Assembly: GCA_013115135.1 (NCBI GenBank)
Contig: JABANP010000086.1
Span: forward strand, 91,176 to 155,175
Direction of reading: 5' to 3'
Source of the DNA: Perkinsus olseni
Lineage: Eukaryota > Perkinsozoa > Perkinsida > Perkinsidae
Length of the DNA stretch: 64,000 bases
Shown here piece after piece: positions 1 to 14,642 of this stretch (its first letter is position 1; each line of letters opens with the position of its first letter). The notes beneath the pieces were generated by a model. The model was not told the origin of the DNA, did not search any database, and saw only the letters and a program-made list of their open reading frames with translations. Both the position numbers and the translations under genes were made by a program.

Positions 1-2868
1 GGCCGCCGAAGTGCATGTTCAACTCGCTGTCCACAAATGTCGCGACATCTCGCCTTAGCAAGTCTTCGATAGGTTTGTAAACCTCTGGCGGCACTGCGCC
101 TGAGGAGCTCGCTCCGGCGTCCCCACCGCCGTGAATGACGGTTAGTATCAGATCAGCGTTGTTGATGATGAACACATGGGCTTTCTGAGGAGGCAGTTGC
201 CTCGAGAGAGCTACTAGGGCGGAGCGGAAGGCCGTGTGCAGCTGCCACAGAGTGTCCGTCATGGCCGTCTGGATCTGAGGCCAACCCTGCAAACAAGTGT
301 ACCTGACCAGAAGAGGGGCATACAGCCACCACCCGCAAACGCCATTCACACTCACAGGCTGACCGTCATCTCAGCGTAGCGACGTGACATAACATGCGGT
401 TTGGCGGAGGTGAGTGGCGGCTCAGTGTGGTCCGTCGCAGAGGCTACCGCACGGAGACTCACAATGTTGGTACGGAGCACCTGGGAGTATCCCGTCGCGA
501 ACAAGGAGGTGATGGCTGCGCTACTCATACCTCATTCAGCCGGGCCCAGAGCAGGGCGTGCATGTTAGAGAGATAGCTGTCCATGCACGAGAGCCTTCGA
601 CGACTCATTTGGCTCTGGCAGTGGTCCACAATCCGCAGCATGAGCAACATGCCTATCGAGTCCCAGGAGTTGGTCACAAACTTCTGCATAGAATCCATGA
701 ACCACGACAGAGTCCTACCCAGCACTGCTTCGTATATCCGACCAGCTTCAACCTAAGATACGCCATCAGCTACTGTTGTGCATCTCCATCACAAGCCCGG
801 ATCATTCGATAGGTACACAGTCGCACCAGCAGTGGTCTGATTCCTCCCACCGTCACTACCGTAACTTCGCATACTCACCGGCAGGTCATGGCAGTTGAAG
901 AAGTCGCATATGAAGAGATACTCGGAAGTACAGGTATCACACAACAACCGCTGATGAGAACGGAAAACCTGCTCGGCGTAGTACCTGCGGGAAGAAGAAT
1001 CCCCAAGAACGATGAAGCTCTCAACGGTACATCGGAGGTGGTACGTTCTCCCGCTGAGCCTGTGCTATGGCGGCGTGGGCCACTATGGGGTCATCGTCAA
1101 GCTCGGATATCACCTGATAGAAGACTTGGTGACGTCCACCGATGGTCGCGGAGAACTAGAATGTAAAAAAGGGAAAATGTGGTAATTTCAAACAATACAA
1201 CTGCGGTGCTAGGCCCGACAGCAGCTGTACGTCCGCTTGTCCACAGCAGAGTCATCGATAGCAGTACCAACACCCTAGTGTGGAGAACGACCGCAGCGCT
1301 AGGCGTAGTTGGACGAGTATACCGTCACCCAGGGTGGGCATAGTACCTTGCCCCTCCCTGCAAGTGAGAAGACATTGCCAGTAGCAGTAGTCTGCTTGCG
1401 TGCACCAAAGAGGCCTCCAATGGCATCACTGATGCCCGACTGCAATCGTCGTTCTACCGTTGCCTCACTACCCGCCTGCTCGCCGCCCCCCGTACTGAGA
1501 ACGAAGAAATACTACGACCGATTCTAGTGGAGCTGACGAGGCCCTCACATTAGGAGCTTGCCCGTCGGAGCTGCCAACTGCCACTTGACCAGAGACTGCA
1601 GATACAGACGAAACTGGTTGAGGTAGACTCTAGACATCGTCGTAACGTAGTAGTCCCGGACCTGGGAGGGACTTGCCAATTCCCAGCGGGTAGAGAGAGC
1701 CCTACTTGAGTGAAGCCCTCTGTGCAGTGGCGTTCGAGGAATGCAACCTGGCCCTTCAGCTGGACCAACACGTTACGCTGCAAGATCTGGATATTCGTCT
1801 TGGGCTTCCGAAGAGAACCTGCCAAGGAAGGGTTGCCAGGCGGCCCACTGGACGAGGAGGAGGTCCGACCTATCTTCGTTATGAGCAATTCCCGCGACTT
1901 CTGACTCGCACACAGCCTCAGTTTGTCCAATTCCGGCGACACTTGAGCGGCAGCAACACCTAGAAACAGCCACATCGCCCCCAGGCGAGAGCGTTCGGCT
2001 CCGCGCTTTACTTTGAGTTTTCAGTCGACCGCCATCAGCCTTGAAAGCTGTGATTTTGGAGGAAAGCTCCTCAAGCGCTGAGGCATAACCGTCGCTGTCA
2101 GCTGGCACCTCACAGATGCCCTTAACCAGAGCAGGCGATACCACAACCTGAACAAATCTCACGACTCAACCCCCTGCCTCAACGCCGACCTTATGAACGT
2201 AATCCTGCAGCTCCTGCTGGACGGCCAATCGGTTTTTCAACTTATCGTTCATCACCAAGGAGCTATGCTGGAGCGAGCGTATCTCGTCCGAAACACCTCT
2301 GAAAGCAGCGAACTCCCCCCTCCCCGCCCAGTGAGCCTCCACTACCGTAAGTGGCTCTGGAAGCCATCCAAATCCTTTTCAATCCGACTTAAAGCCTGGT
2401 CCGCTTCCTGCGCTCGTTTGTTGAGCTCCACCAACTGGCCCAATAAGAAACAATAGACGGGAGATGCCGCCGATGGCTACTCACATTCTTCGACTTCGCC
2501 GAGAATTCCGCCAAGACCGCATGCCGCAGCAGCCGCGCCTCCTCGTCCAGGCTGGCCTTCAAATCATCCAAAGGCTCTCCGGCCTAAAGCGACGTTGGGG
2601 CCAGCGGCATCCCCAACCTCCCTACCTTCAGTGCTCGAAGTAAGGAATCGTGATCAGCAGAGTCTCCCGCCTCAGCAAGCTTCTCGAATTTGGTCGCCAG
2701 GGCGGTGAAGTCCGGTATTGCCGGGCGGTGCACTCGAGGGAGGAGGAAGACGACATGACTGTGACAAAAACTGAGAAGCGCCCTCCGGTCCCCCCCTGCC
2801 GAGCGGTGTTGAATACGAACTCTAAAAGACAGCCTAGGGAGGAAACTTACCTTCTTCCGAGCAGGCAT
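1..2868 (-). CDS. VPS52: VPS52, GARP/EARP tethering complex subunit (3' end beyond window)
   Basis: This encodes the Vps52 subunit of the GARP/EARP complex, which tethers endosome-derived vesicles at the trans-Golgi network. Three stretches are diagnostic. One near 1.8 kb reads LRKPKTNIQILQRNVLV, preceded by an RxLLITKI stretch. One near 0.9-1.0 kb reads YYAEQVFRSHQRLL, followed by EYLFICDFF. One near 150 reads HVFIINNADLILTV, followed by an EVYKPIEDLLRRDV helix and HFGG at the window edge. The N-terminal part (2.0-2.9 kb) is a predicted coiled coil, as usual for the family. The start is the ATG of MPARKK at 2868, followed at once by a GTAAGT donor; it lies 110 nt from the stop of the next gene upstream. 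Many short introns are needed and not all are placed. The C-terminus is cut off by the window. The identity is solid, the exon map approximate. Confidence 0.85.
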
Positions 2869-2977
2869 GAGAGCCGCCTCGAGACGTTCGCCCCCTTCTG
2901 TCACTACGAAGCGCAACACCAACGAAAGGTGGAGGAAATTCTACCCTTCCATGTGGTCATGAGAAGCGATGGTGATC

Positions 2978-4728
2978 TCAAATAGCAGTCTCATGGGAGG
3001 CACCAGCACTACTGCTTCGAGCTGGGCTACCAACCTCTTCCAGCTCATCAGGCACCCCTCCAGGCGGAGTTACATCGCTTATCAGCTCCGGAGGTACCAC
3101 AAGCCTAGGCTGAGTCTCGGGATACCTCCGTCGAGGAGCTCCAGTCGAGGTCTGCGGGCGGCGGGGACTCCGATGCCTCCTCGTACGACTGCGCGGCCTC
3201 TCTCGAGCACCCTCACGATGATGGTAACTGAGGGGCTCGCACTGTGATGCCTTATCAACACCACCCCAGCACGACCATCGACATGAAGGGTTTCTCATCT
3301 ACTGAACCCCAGAGCGATGAGAACACGGTAGCGACTCCCGACCCTCTTGACCTGGTCGAAGCAGAAGTGCCGGGCCTGCTCCTGCGTGATGGTGATAACG
3401 ATGTCTCCCGCAAGGAGTATATCTCTGAAATAACCTCCTTGAGGCCCCTCACGAGCTCGTCCACTCGGCGTTCCTTGTCGACCAACTCCGCCCTCAGCCT
3501 TGTTCGCTCAGCCTGCCACCACGCTAAGACGACGGAACAGCAGAACCTCGTCGGGCTCACCTCTGATGATTCCGGTCTCCTCCTCCCCCGGCGGCTTCTA
3601 CTATTGGGTCTGCTGCTGCTACGGCTCTCCCCATCCGCTGACCCTATACGGTCTGTGTGGCCCTCCCTTCGACCCCGCGACGCGGCACTCTGGGGCCTTT
3701 GTGCGGTAGAGGAGGATGACGATAATGACGAGGAAGGGCGACACTCCAAAGCGTTGGTGGTGATCTCAGGCGTGTCGGACTTAATCTGATCACCACAACG
3801 GTTTCGCAACAGCAACGAAGCAGCAGTGGCACTTGGTCCTGATCGAACACCCAGTCCGACTCTGCATCGCTCCGCTCGCCTCGACCTCCATTTTCGTCAT
3901 CAATCATCCTCAATGCACTCTCGGGCCGTACCGAGACTACGCTGCCCCTCCCACCAACGTCAGCACCCCTTGCCTCCGTGGCGGGCTCCTCCTGAGATGG
4001 TATCTAATGTCGAAGGCTGCAAGATACAAGTACGGCATACCACTCTATCCGAGGGTAAGCCCAGTGCCTCCTGTATGAACCGTAGCACGACCTGAGCGCG
4101 ACCCTCCAGCGTGGACTGCGGTCTTGCCATGCCTACCAGCTCGCAGTCCCTATCTTCAAGAGGCATGCCACTGATGGCCTTGAAGGAGAACTCCTCACTA
4201 CGGGATGCCTCCTCACAATACGCCAAGAGATCTGCCTCATCGAGCCAAGGAGGCAACGAGTAGCTATCATCGTTTGAGATCTCCTGGAGCAGCCTAAGCA
4301 CCCGGGTTCGATCCCGACCCCTGTCAATTTCCCTCCGGCCTACTTGTTCAGCCCCGCAATAACACTACTTTGTTGCCGCTCATTCTCGCCATTCGCTGCA
4401 GCCTTCCGTATCGTCATGAATGCCGCCAAATTGGGCTGCCACAGAGCATCATCTCCACGTCCTACCACCACCACTACTACCACTACCCCTCCTGAATTCT
4501 CCGGCTCCGATACTAGTGCTATCTCCTCTAGCCGCCGTACCTGCTCCACTGACGTAGTCTCCCTTCACAGACGGCCATCCCCATATCATGCGTAAACGAC
4601 CAAGCTCCCGATCTATCAAGATTCACTCCTTCATGTACCAGCTGATTACTCAGAATACCAGTATACGGGATAACTCAATGTCCAGCGGTTCGAATACATA
4701 CCATCATGAGTGGGCCCAGCGAGTCCAT
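2978..4728 (-). CDS. Hypothetical coiled-coil protein
   Basis: I do not recognise this protein. The proposed start is MDSLGPLMM at 4728, with a GTATGT donor right after it; the stop is near 2978. Exons include a run of about nine valines (4.48 kb), an acidic helix-rich exon (3.96-4.29 kb), a Ser/Arg-rich stretch and a coiled coil rich in E, R and L (near 3.4-3.5 kb). One intron is well fixed: 4294-4343, 50 nt, phase 2, joining ..LN-K-LLQEIS.., and it carries a tRNA 3'-end-like module in antisense. The gaps to both neighbours on this strand are about 110 nt. An alternative is that the part before 4550 belongs to the bestrophin gene as a cytoplasmic tail. Confidence 0.5.
4302..4330 (+). repeat. 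tRNA 3'-end-like module 1 (antisense in intron 4294-4343)
   Basis: Read on the plus strand it has 5-nt arm CCGGG, loop TTCGATC, 5 nt, 7 nt, A, then ATTT. It sits inside a 50-nt intron of the minus-strand coiled-coil gene. Confidence 0.7.
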
Positions 4729-4838
4729 CTCTACAGAGCCGTTGTCTCTGTATCATTCGTTTGGATGATACGAGGGAGGTGAGCCCCGACCGCTCAAGGT
4801 GCGCTAGCCCGAGTGCAAACCATGCTCAATTGGCATAC

Positions 4839-7429
4839 TCACAGCCGTAGGAGTAGATACCAACTTTTCACCAGAGCACTTACGAAGTTCCTCTGGAGCT
4901 TCTGTATGGGAATATCGTTCGGATCGTCCCCAAAGGGCTCCTCCAGCTCCACACATATCCTGTTAAGCCCCGTGAACCCCACCACACAGAGGGTTGCGAA
5001 CAACATCGCTGGCGCCCTGTAGAATAGGGTGATGGAAATCGATAAGACCATCAACGACCGTACCATCTATCGAGAGAATGGGTGATTTCCATCGGCATCA
5101 GGAATACTACACCCAGGATGAGGAGCGACATCATCTGTGCGAAGGGGAAAGGGAAGGGGACCATCGCGATCTTCCATGACTGTCAACAGCGGCAATCGAC
5201 CACCGCCAGGAGACAGGCCGATACCTGATTGAAGCCGAGCATTCCGGTAGAGATCTCCTGAAAGACTCTGCTGAGTATGGGTGGTGGTATATTGAGCAGG
5301 TGGGGATCTGCTGCTGCTGTTGCGATGCCCTCTGTAATCCATTGGCAGACGAGGAGTATATCATCGGCACTTTGCAGAGTGGCCTTCTCATGGTCCGTCA
5401 ACTCGCCGATAATCTGGCCACAGCAGAATACCAGGCCACTTCCGATCGCCGATCGCCGAGCGTCGACACCAAGCAGTAGCCCTCAGAGGCTCGACAGCAG
5501 AACCCGCTTACTTCAAAATAACACTCATCCTCTGCGCCATCATCTCTCTCGCCGTCACACGCTCCCTGAGGAAACCCTGCTCACGACAGCCGCGGCATTC
5601 CCTAGTACCCTTCCTTCGAAGATTCTTCGACGTGCAACCGAGGCTCGCGATACCTGCACGCGATCGTGATCGACTCTTGAGCATCCCTCGAGAGCCGCGA
5701 GGATTGCGATCAGCGTCGCCATCAAACGTGTCGCCTCCTCTCGCCTGCAACTCATGTTCTAGAGTTCATTCGTATCTAGCGTTAATTAAGGTAAGATACG
5801 CAAAGAGTGTCAATTGAAAAACAGGGACTAATTGTCGATAAGAAAACCCATCGATCTAATTCATATATCTTTCTATCCGTAACTAGCACGCATAACCTCC
5901 TCAGCCCGAACGACTCTATCCAGTACGACACTCCGGCGCAATCGTACACAACTCGCCATCCAAGTCCGACACACGGCAACATCATCCGCCATGAGATCCG
6001 CACCAGCCGACCTTTATACCACCCTCTACTACGCCAATCACGCTCCATCAGTCTACACTGTCATTTTTACGAACTTACAGGAACTGGGGATGGTCGGCGA
6101 TGTCCTCGGCTTCACCACTCGGATTTTCCAGTGCATGCAGAGCTATCGCACTCGCCAGAGAGAACCAGTGCATGATTCTGGATACGCAAGAACCGACGGC
6201 GAAGATCATTCCTCGTGTTTCCTACTTATACTTGAACGCCTCTGATCGAGCTCGCAGAGCATCGCCATCACCCTTCTCGCCCCTCAGCGTTGCATTGGAG
6301 AAGGAAACCAGCTGTGGCGAAACAAGTCCAGGAGTGACCCGTACCACATCTTCCCGGATTCAGAAAACAGCTCTACTTTCGCTGCTCTCGACGACGGAAA
6401 ATCCGACGCACGCAATAGACGAGCTCAGCCTGGCATGGCCTTCCACAGCGAGCCATCCAAAAGAACAGCCACCCCGCTGATGACCCCCAGGAGTACTACC
6501 AGAGAGTAGGCATCACTCCATTTTGATATGAGCTGCCGCAGGCTGGTGAACCCTTCCCAGTATCTTTGCAGAGCCATGTTAGTCCGAAACACCACCATGT
6601 AACCGAGAATGGTACCATATATCTGGAAACATTCTCTCAGGATGGCAAAATCAACTCAATCCTTCATACGCAGCGGTGGCGGCCGAGTAAAAGCGAGAAA
6701 CCGCAGGAGGGTGGAACTAAGACGCCCGAGCTCTTGCGACTGATAGTCCGTTCGAAGAGGTTTATGACGACACTGGTTCCCTTTTTAACCCTCCCTTCGG
6801 CCCCTAGATAAGTTTCAGACCGTCAGACCAAGGACTACACTGCCGATGCACTACGAGTTTCCCTCGCTCCGCCAGACTGTATGCATCACCTGCAGTGCAA
6901 AGGGCTTCTCCATAACAATATGATGATTGAGGAAGTCTATATAGACGAAGAGGGCCGCAATAACGCAGGCGATCACCGAGTAGACGACTATCTGAATAGA
7001 CAGGGCCTCTACTGCACAAACCCGGAACCACAATACACCGCCCCCCAGTACAGTCAAGACTGACCACCTAGCACGACCTCCTGCGTCCTGCTAGTCTTCC
7101 GAGGTCTCGAAGCCTAATTTTCGATGATAGCCCTCGTCTCTAGATCCGAAAACTATCAGCCAACGTAGGTTTGAAGATTAAGCTCTTCATTCCCTGAGCA
7201 TCTCAATAACCTCGTCCCATGCTGGGATGCGCCGACGGAAAAATATTTATCATCGAGATTCGCTTCCAGTCCTGTGACACTTATGATGACTTTTACGACA
7301 CACCGAGAAGCGCATAAGCCATTTCCCTTCATGATACAGAATAACAGCTTGTACTACCCCTGGATAAGGCGATCCAACCCACTTGAAGATCAACCTTAAG
7401 GAGCTCTCGCCGTTATCGTACTCTATCAT
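4839..7429 (-). CDS. Bestrophin-family (UPF0187) anion channel
   Basis: This is a membrane anion channel of the bestrophin superfamily. Family landmarks read in order on the minus strand. The N-terminus is MIEYDNGESSLRLIFKWVGS. A first membrane helix lies near 6.9-7.05 kb. VVFRTNMALQRYWEG is at about 6.58 kb. The block VPFPFPFAQMM is at about 5.1-5.15 kb. The block LEEPFGDDPNDIP near 4.9 kb is the family's Ca-clasp/cytosolic signature. Between the last two, an intron of about 44 nt (ending TCTCGATAG) restores phase 0, and a 53-nt intron separates MLGFNQ from IAMVPFPF. I take the ATG of MIEYDNG (7429) as start because it matches the family N-terminus; an in-frame ATG at 7510 is possible. The stop at 4839 is the end of the open frame and may move with one more intron. 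Exons between 5.4 and 6.5 kb are not fully resolved. Confidence 0.75.
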
Positions 7430-7848
7430 TGTCAGCAAACCTACTGAAGACTTCCCCAGCCTCTGCAACCCACCTGATTCACTGCATAACACAACGCTTG
7501 GAGACCTCATCCACTTCCCGATCTATACAAAGGGAGCCCTCAGGGTGTATACAAGAGAGCTATCACAGATAGTAAAAGCAGCAGAGATGGAGTACAGAAA
7601 GGAGAAGTGACAGAAAGCAGTAGCAGCATGACCAGCACTAGGTCAGACCACTAAGGCCTAACTCTCGTCGTCATAATAGTAACGACAACAACAACAAGCT
7701 CAGAATAAAAGACATACGCCCCAACGAGAGTTACGGGGTAAGGAGTCACTTAGTAGCAGGACCACCAGGGCAGCAGCAGGTTTCATCAATATTATCGCCA
7801 TTTCGAGGGCTACGTCGATATACTAAACAACAAACGATACAGTGCTAC

Positions 7849-9142
7849 TCACTGCCTCTTGTCCGCGTCGTTCTGCGTGAGGGGCAATCTCTCCTTGTTA
7901 GAGGGGATTCCAGGGGCGGGCTTGCGCTCAGCTGGGGACACCACAAGTGGTGCGTTAAGGGGCGCCAACAACTCCGATACCTGAAAGACAGATGGTCACA
8001 GACGGCGAACTGGAGCCCTTCAAGATCAGCTTACCGGTTGCTTTTCGTGAAGACCGAAGGGAAGCTTGATAACTTCATCGTAAAGCAACTCGCCGTAGAT
8101 GAGCATAACGAAGCCCACGAGCTGCAGCAGGGACCACGCGGTGAGAGGCTCTCCAAGGCCCTTGTTAGGTGCTACGTAGAACCTGAAGGGGGCGAGAGTG
8201 GGAAGGGAAGGGACAGTCCGACTTAACCGCTTACATCAATACAGATACGATCCAGATGAGGATGGTCCTTGTGGCGTCAAGGAAGGTATGATGAACCGCA
8301 GAAGCGGTAGCAGTGACCATAACACCACAGAGGTTGAAGACGAACACCGACACGACGAACGATATGGTGAGCCACATAATGGCAGAGGAGTTGGCCAGCA
8401 TAACGAAGGAGTCCTTAGTATTCTCGATAACACCACCCACATCACCACCATGGATGGCGCCGACGACAGGAAGGGCGATGGCAACCATAAAGATGGTGCC
8501 CCAGAAACCTTCCAGACCGACCAGGGCAACAGGAGAGACGTCATGAGGGGGCTTCAATAGGAACTCTTCTATGACGTACTGGGAAGCACACACAATCTGG
8601 CCGCCGACGATGAAGCAGATACCGAGAAGAAGCTTGCCAAGGCTGACGACTTGCGTTTGGTTCTCTCGAGAGGCGACACTGGAGAGCCCGACGAACACCA
8701 GGGCAACTACGCAGATGATAACACCAGCCCAGTTGTGGCGATACATCTTTCGGTGAAGGAAAAGCACTGAGAGTGCCGCAGAGAAGATCAAGATACTTCC
8801 CTTGAGCATTTGGAAGACGGACACAGGGGTGTAGACGAGACCGATGGCTTGGAAGGAGGACCCCAGGAGATCGAATAAAGAGGGGATGGCAACCACGAAG
8901 AAGACGCGCTTGTTGACCTTGTCGACCTTGATGCTCTTCATCCAGATCATGAAGTAGTAGACGGGCAAGGCAAGTAGCATGGCAACGAACATGACAAGGC
9001 TCATGAACCAGGGCTTCTCGAAGAGATGGTAGGTGCCATCGATACCGAAGGCGCCGGTCTGGAACTGAAGCTTCTCTACGATGGAGTTGGCTGACCCGGC
9101 CAGGAGGCCAATCGTGAAGACGATGGCGAAGGTGCTCCACAT
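7849..9142 (-). CDS. SLC35F6: SLC35F6-like multipass transporter
   Basis: This is a drug/metabolite-transporter-superfamily protein of the SLC35F6 (TANGO9) type, expected in endomembranes; its substrate is unknown. The model is clean: exons 8235-9142, 8035-8182 and 7849-7980, with introns of 52 and 54 nt (both GT-AG), giving 395 codons plus stop, close to the animal protein's length. About nine to ten hydrophobic helices are visible. Family-like stretches are PSLFDLLGSSFQAIGLVYTP and VCASQYVIEEFLLKPP. The open frame begins at a TTG at 9175, but the first ATG (MWSTFAIVF) at 9142 starts the first membrane helix and is preferred. The C-terminal exon is a short charged tail. The intact frame contrasts with several frameshifted neighbours. 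Confidence 0.88.
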
Positions 9143-9725
9143 AGCGGAGGGATGAATCAAATTAAAGTTAGTCAACTAAAAACAGCAAAAGTATCTTCCA
9201 AGATTTTAAGAGGAGAAATGCTCCTAATTCTGATCACCGACACCCCTGCACCTCCCACGACCGTGGCGAGAGACTTGTTCAACTTCGGAAAAGGATCGAG
9301 AACCCCACATCGTAGAGAGAAGGTTCTAGAGAGGCCCCCAGTACATGTTCATACTAGCCATGTAGCTCTACGCTGCAACTACACCCACTTGCACTCTTGC
9401 ACAATCTTAAAGTTCCCCAATGCAAAGTTTACAGAAAAATCAGTTTATCACATCTAATTATCAAACGCGTTCGAGGGGTTGTCGACTTATGCTCGAACAG
9501 TCTTATGCCCAAAGCCCATCTCAACATACCGTAGCGGCCCTGGATCACACTAGAATGGCATCATGCTACCTCTTTCTAGAGCAGAAAAACTTTAACTACG
9601 CCCCGTTGGAAGCAACGTGTCACAGAGGTTAATTGCGTTGGTATTGTTTCACTCCTCATTCGGTCGTTGCACTGAGTATGTTGTAGAGAGTTGAACCGAG
9701 TTCAGCTTGGGCCGTATTTTGATTC
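9143..9725. other. Intergenic region between divergent genes
   Basis: About 580 nt separate the starts of the SLC35F6-like gene (minus) and the small protein at 9726 (plus). This is the only head-to-head spacer in the first 14 kb, so promoter activity for both directions is most likely here. It is AT-richer than the flanking exons. I see no TATA box, repeat or RNA gene I can support. Confidence 0.5.
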
Positions 9726-9968
9726 ATGGCCACCACCGCCACGACCTCAGAGGCGATGGAGGCCTTCTTGAAGGAGGCTGAGAAAGAGGAGGATGAAGAG
9801 CTTTATATCCCTCGCAAGTTCCGGAAGAAAACTCATAATCGGCGGCTGCCTAATAAGAGTGGATACGAGGTACTGATGGGTGACTTGCTGCGCTATGTTT
9901 CGACTGTTCAACAGACCATCCGTGAGTTCCTAGAGGGTCTCGAGGGTCGTCTTCCACACGCAGAATAA
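9726..9968 (+). CDS. Hypothetical small acidic protein (80 aa)
   Basis: This is an intronless open frame with an ATG in good context (ATTCATGGCC) and a TAA stop. It begins with an Ala/Thr-rich stretch, then an acidic helix (EKEEDEELYIP), a basic patch (RKFRKKTHNRR) and an amphipathic helix to the end. I do not recognise it. The acidic/YIP piece faintly recalls the N-terminus of DDX41, whose gene follows on the same strand, but a stop separates them, so a shared gene is unlikely. It sits about 220 nt ahead of the DDX41 exons. Confidence 0.5.
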   Translation: MATTATTSEAMEAFLKEAEKEEDEELYIPRKFRKKTHNRRLPNKSGYEVLMGDLLRYVSTVQQTIREFLEGLEGRLPHAE

Positions 9969-10187
9969 ATCCTGGGAGTGGTCCTGAGATTCAGGAGGAA
10001 TTTATTTAACGCGCCCAGTACAACCAATGCAGCATTGTGAAGTCCTGCAGTACGTAGATAGGGTTTCGCTACGCATGCGTCTTAGTTTTCCGACGCTGTT
10101 GGGCTTGGTGTGGTACGAAAACGCTCGGCTTATAGTTCGTATATTCTACCAGGGTCGATCGTTTGAACTTTCGTTTTCATTTCGTAG

Positions 10188-13455
<3,268 letters not shown>

Positions 13456-13633
13456 TCACTATTCTTCTACGTTACATTATTCGCTATCATTTCGTAGCAC
13501 TAGGTTTGTTGGGTTCCCTCAGTTCATACTTCCGGTAGTTGTCGGGTGTAACATGTCTAATACGGAAAAATCCTCGCGAGAATTCTGAGGAGTCCACGCG
13601 CGAAGGGGAGGAAGAGGAAGATTTCAGCGGGCA

Positions 13634-14302
13634 ATGGAGCTCGTGGAGAGGAGGCTGCGGGACATGTACGTCTTTGCGGCTTTGGGCCAAGCAGGTTTTC
13701 CTGCTTCTCATACAGTACTCATGACTGAGGGAAACTTCAGTGCGAAAGGTGCAGGGGTCGAACCTGGGTGGTTTGGTCCATTGCCGTCGGAGCGATTCGT
13801 TACATCCCCGGTGTCCCCGTCAGTCTCCTTACAACGGAGCAGCAGATCGCCTCTTTTCAGGGATGCCGACTACGAGGCAACTCTAGCAGCGGAGAAACCG
13901 AAGGAAGGAGATAAAGAAGAGGCCTCGGCCGAGGAGCTTGGGTGAGAACAGCATCATCATAGTCCTTGTCTCGGAGACCCGTAGGGGCAGGTACGACCGA
14001 CTCTGCAGTGACTCGAGCGATGACGAGGGAGGAGTTCGGAGCCTTCGTCAGCGGCCAAGTTGTGGAGGAGAGTAAAGGAGATGTCGACCGGCCGGCAGCA
14101 GCTCTCCATCCAAAACCGTGAGTCCTGTGTGGCATCAGATTGGTGGTGATGATTTATCAGGATGTCCCCCGAGAGGAGGCAGCGCATCCGGGAGACCATG
14201 GCGTCGATCCCTCCACCCGATGCACCCGAGTGGGCCCGAGGCCTCAGCGATGAGGAGTTCCTCAAGGCCGCCGTCCTCCGCTGCACTCGTCGAGATGAGT
14301 AG
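13634..14302 (+). CDS. Hypothetical protein
   Basis: I do not recognise this protein. The proposed start, MELVERRLRDMYVFAALGQ, follows directly on an acceptor-like TTTCAG. Exons then run to a helical C-terminal piece beginning MSPERRQRIRETMAS and containing PEWARGLSDEEFL, with a TAG at 14300-14302. A 75-nt intron from about 13749 to 13823 contains a tRNA T-arm-like module in antisense, whose complement supplies the GTGCAGGG donor. A GTGAGT...ATCAG intron follows near 14.12-14.16 kb. A very short intron near 13.94 kb is possible. A coding exon upstream of 13634 is possible too. Confidence 0.45.
13745..13767 (-). repeat. tRNA T-arm-like module 3 (antisense in intron near 13749-13823)
   Basis: On the minus strand it has CCAGG, loop TTCGACC, CCTGC. 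Its complement provides the GTGCAGGG donor of the host intron. The T-run spacing is not kept. Confidence 0.5.
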
Positions 14303-14642
14303 AACGACTGGTATGCATTCTTTCATCGTTCAATTGATGTTGCTTTCGATTACGGTCAATCTATTGGGCGAGTTCAAAGGGAACTCCCCGCGATTCGTGG
14401 GGAACCGCGTCAGGTTCGACGGGAACAGAAGGACCGATCCGCTCGGTCCGACTCAGAGTCTGAGTCTGGCTATGGCAACGCTCTTCTCCGGACGTGGGGA
14501 TGAATAGAGCTCCTGCCGATCTCCAGACTCAGTGAGAGCACCTCCCTGAGAGCTTATCCTTATCTAGACCGAGACTTGGAAAAATGCACATTAATGAACC
14601 AACTGGCCCTTCAACCGATTCAAACGAAAGTGAGAATTGTTG

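Noticed and set aside
4684..4700. GGTTCGAAT phrase in an intron near 4690
   Set aside because: It has the B-box core but lacks the fixed spacing to a T-run, so not counted as a tRNA 3'-end module.
14414..14430. AGGTTCGACGGG phrase
   Set aside because: It lies outside any supported intron, with no paired arm or T-run. One 7-mer match is expected by chance several times in this window.
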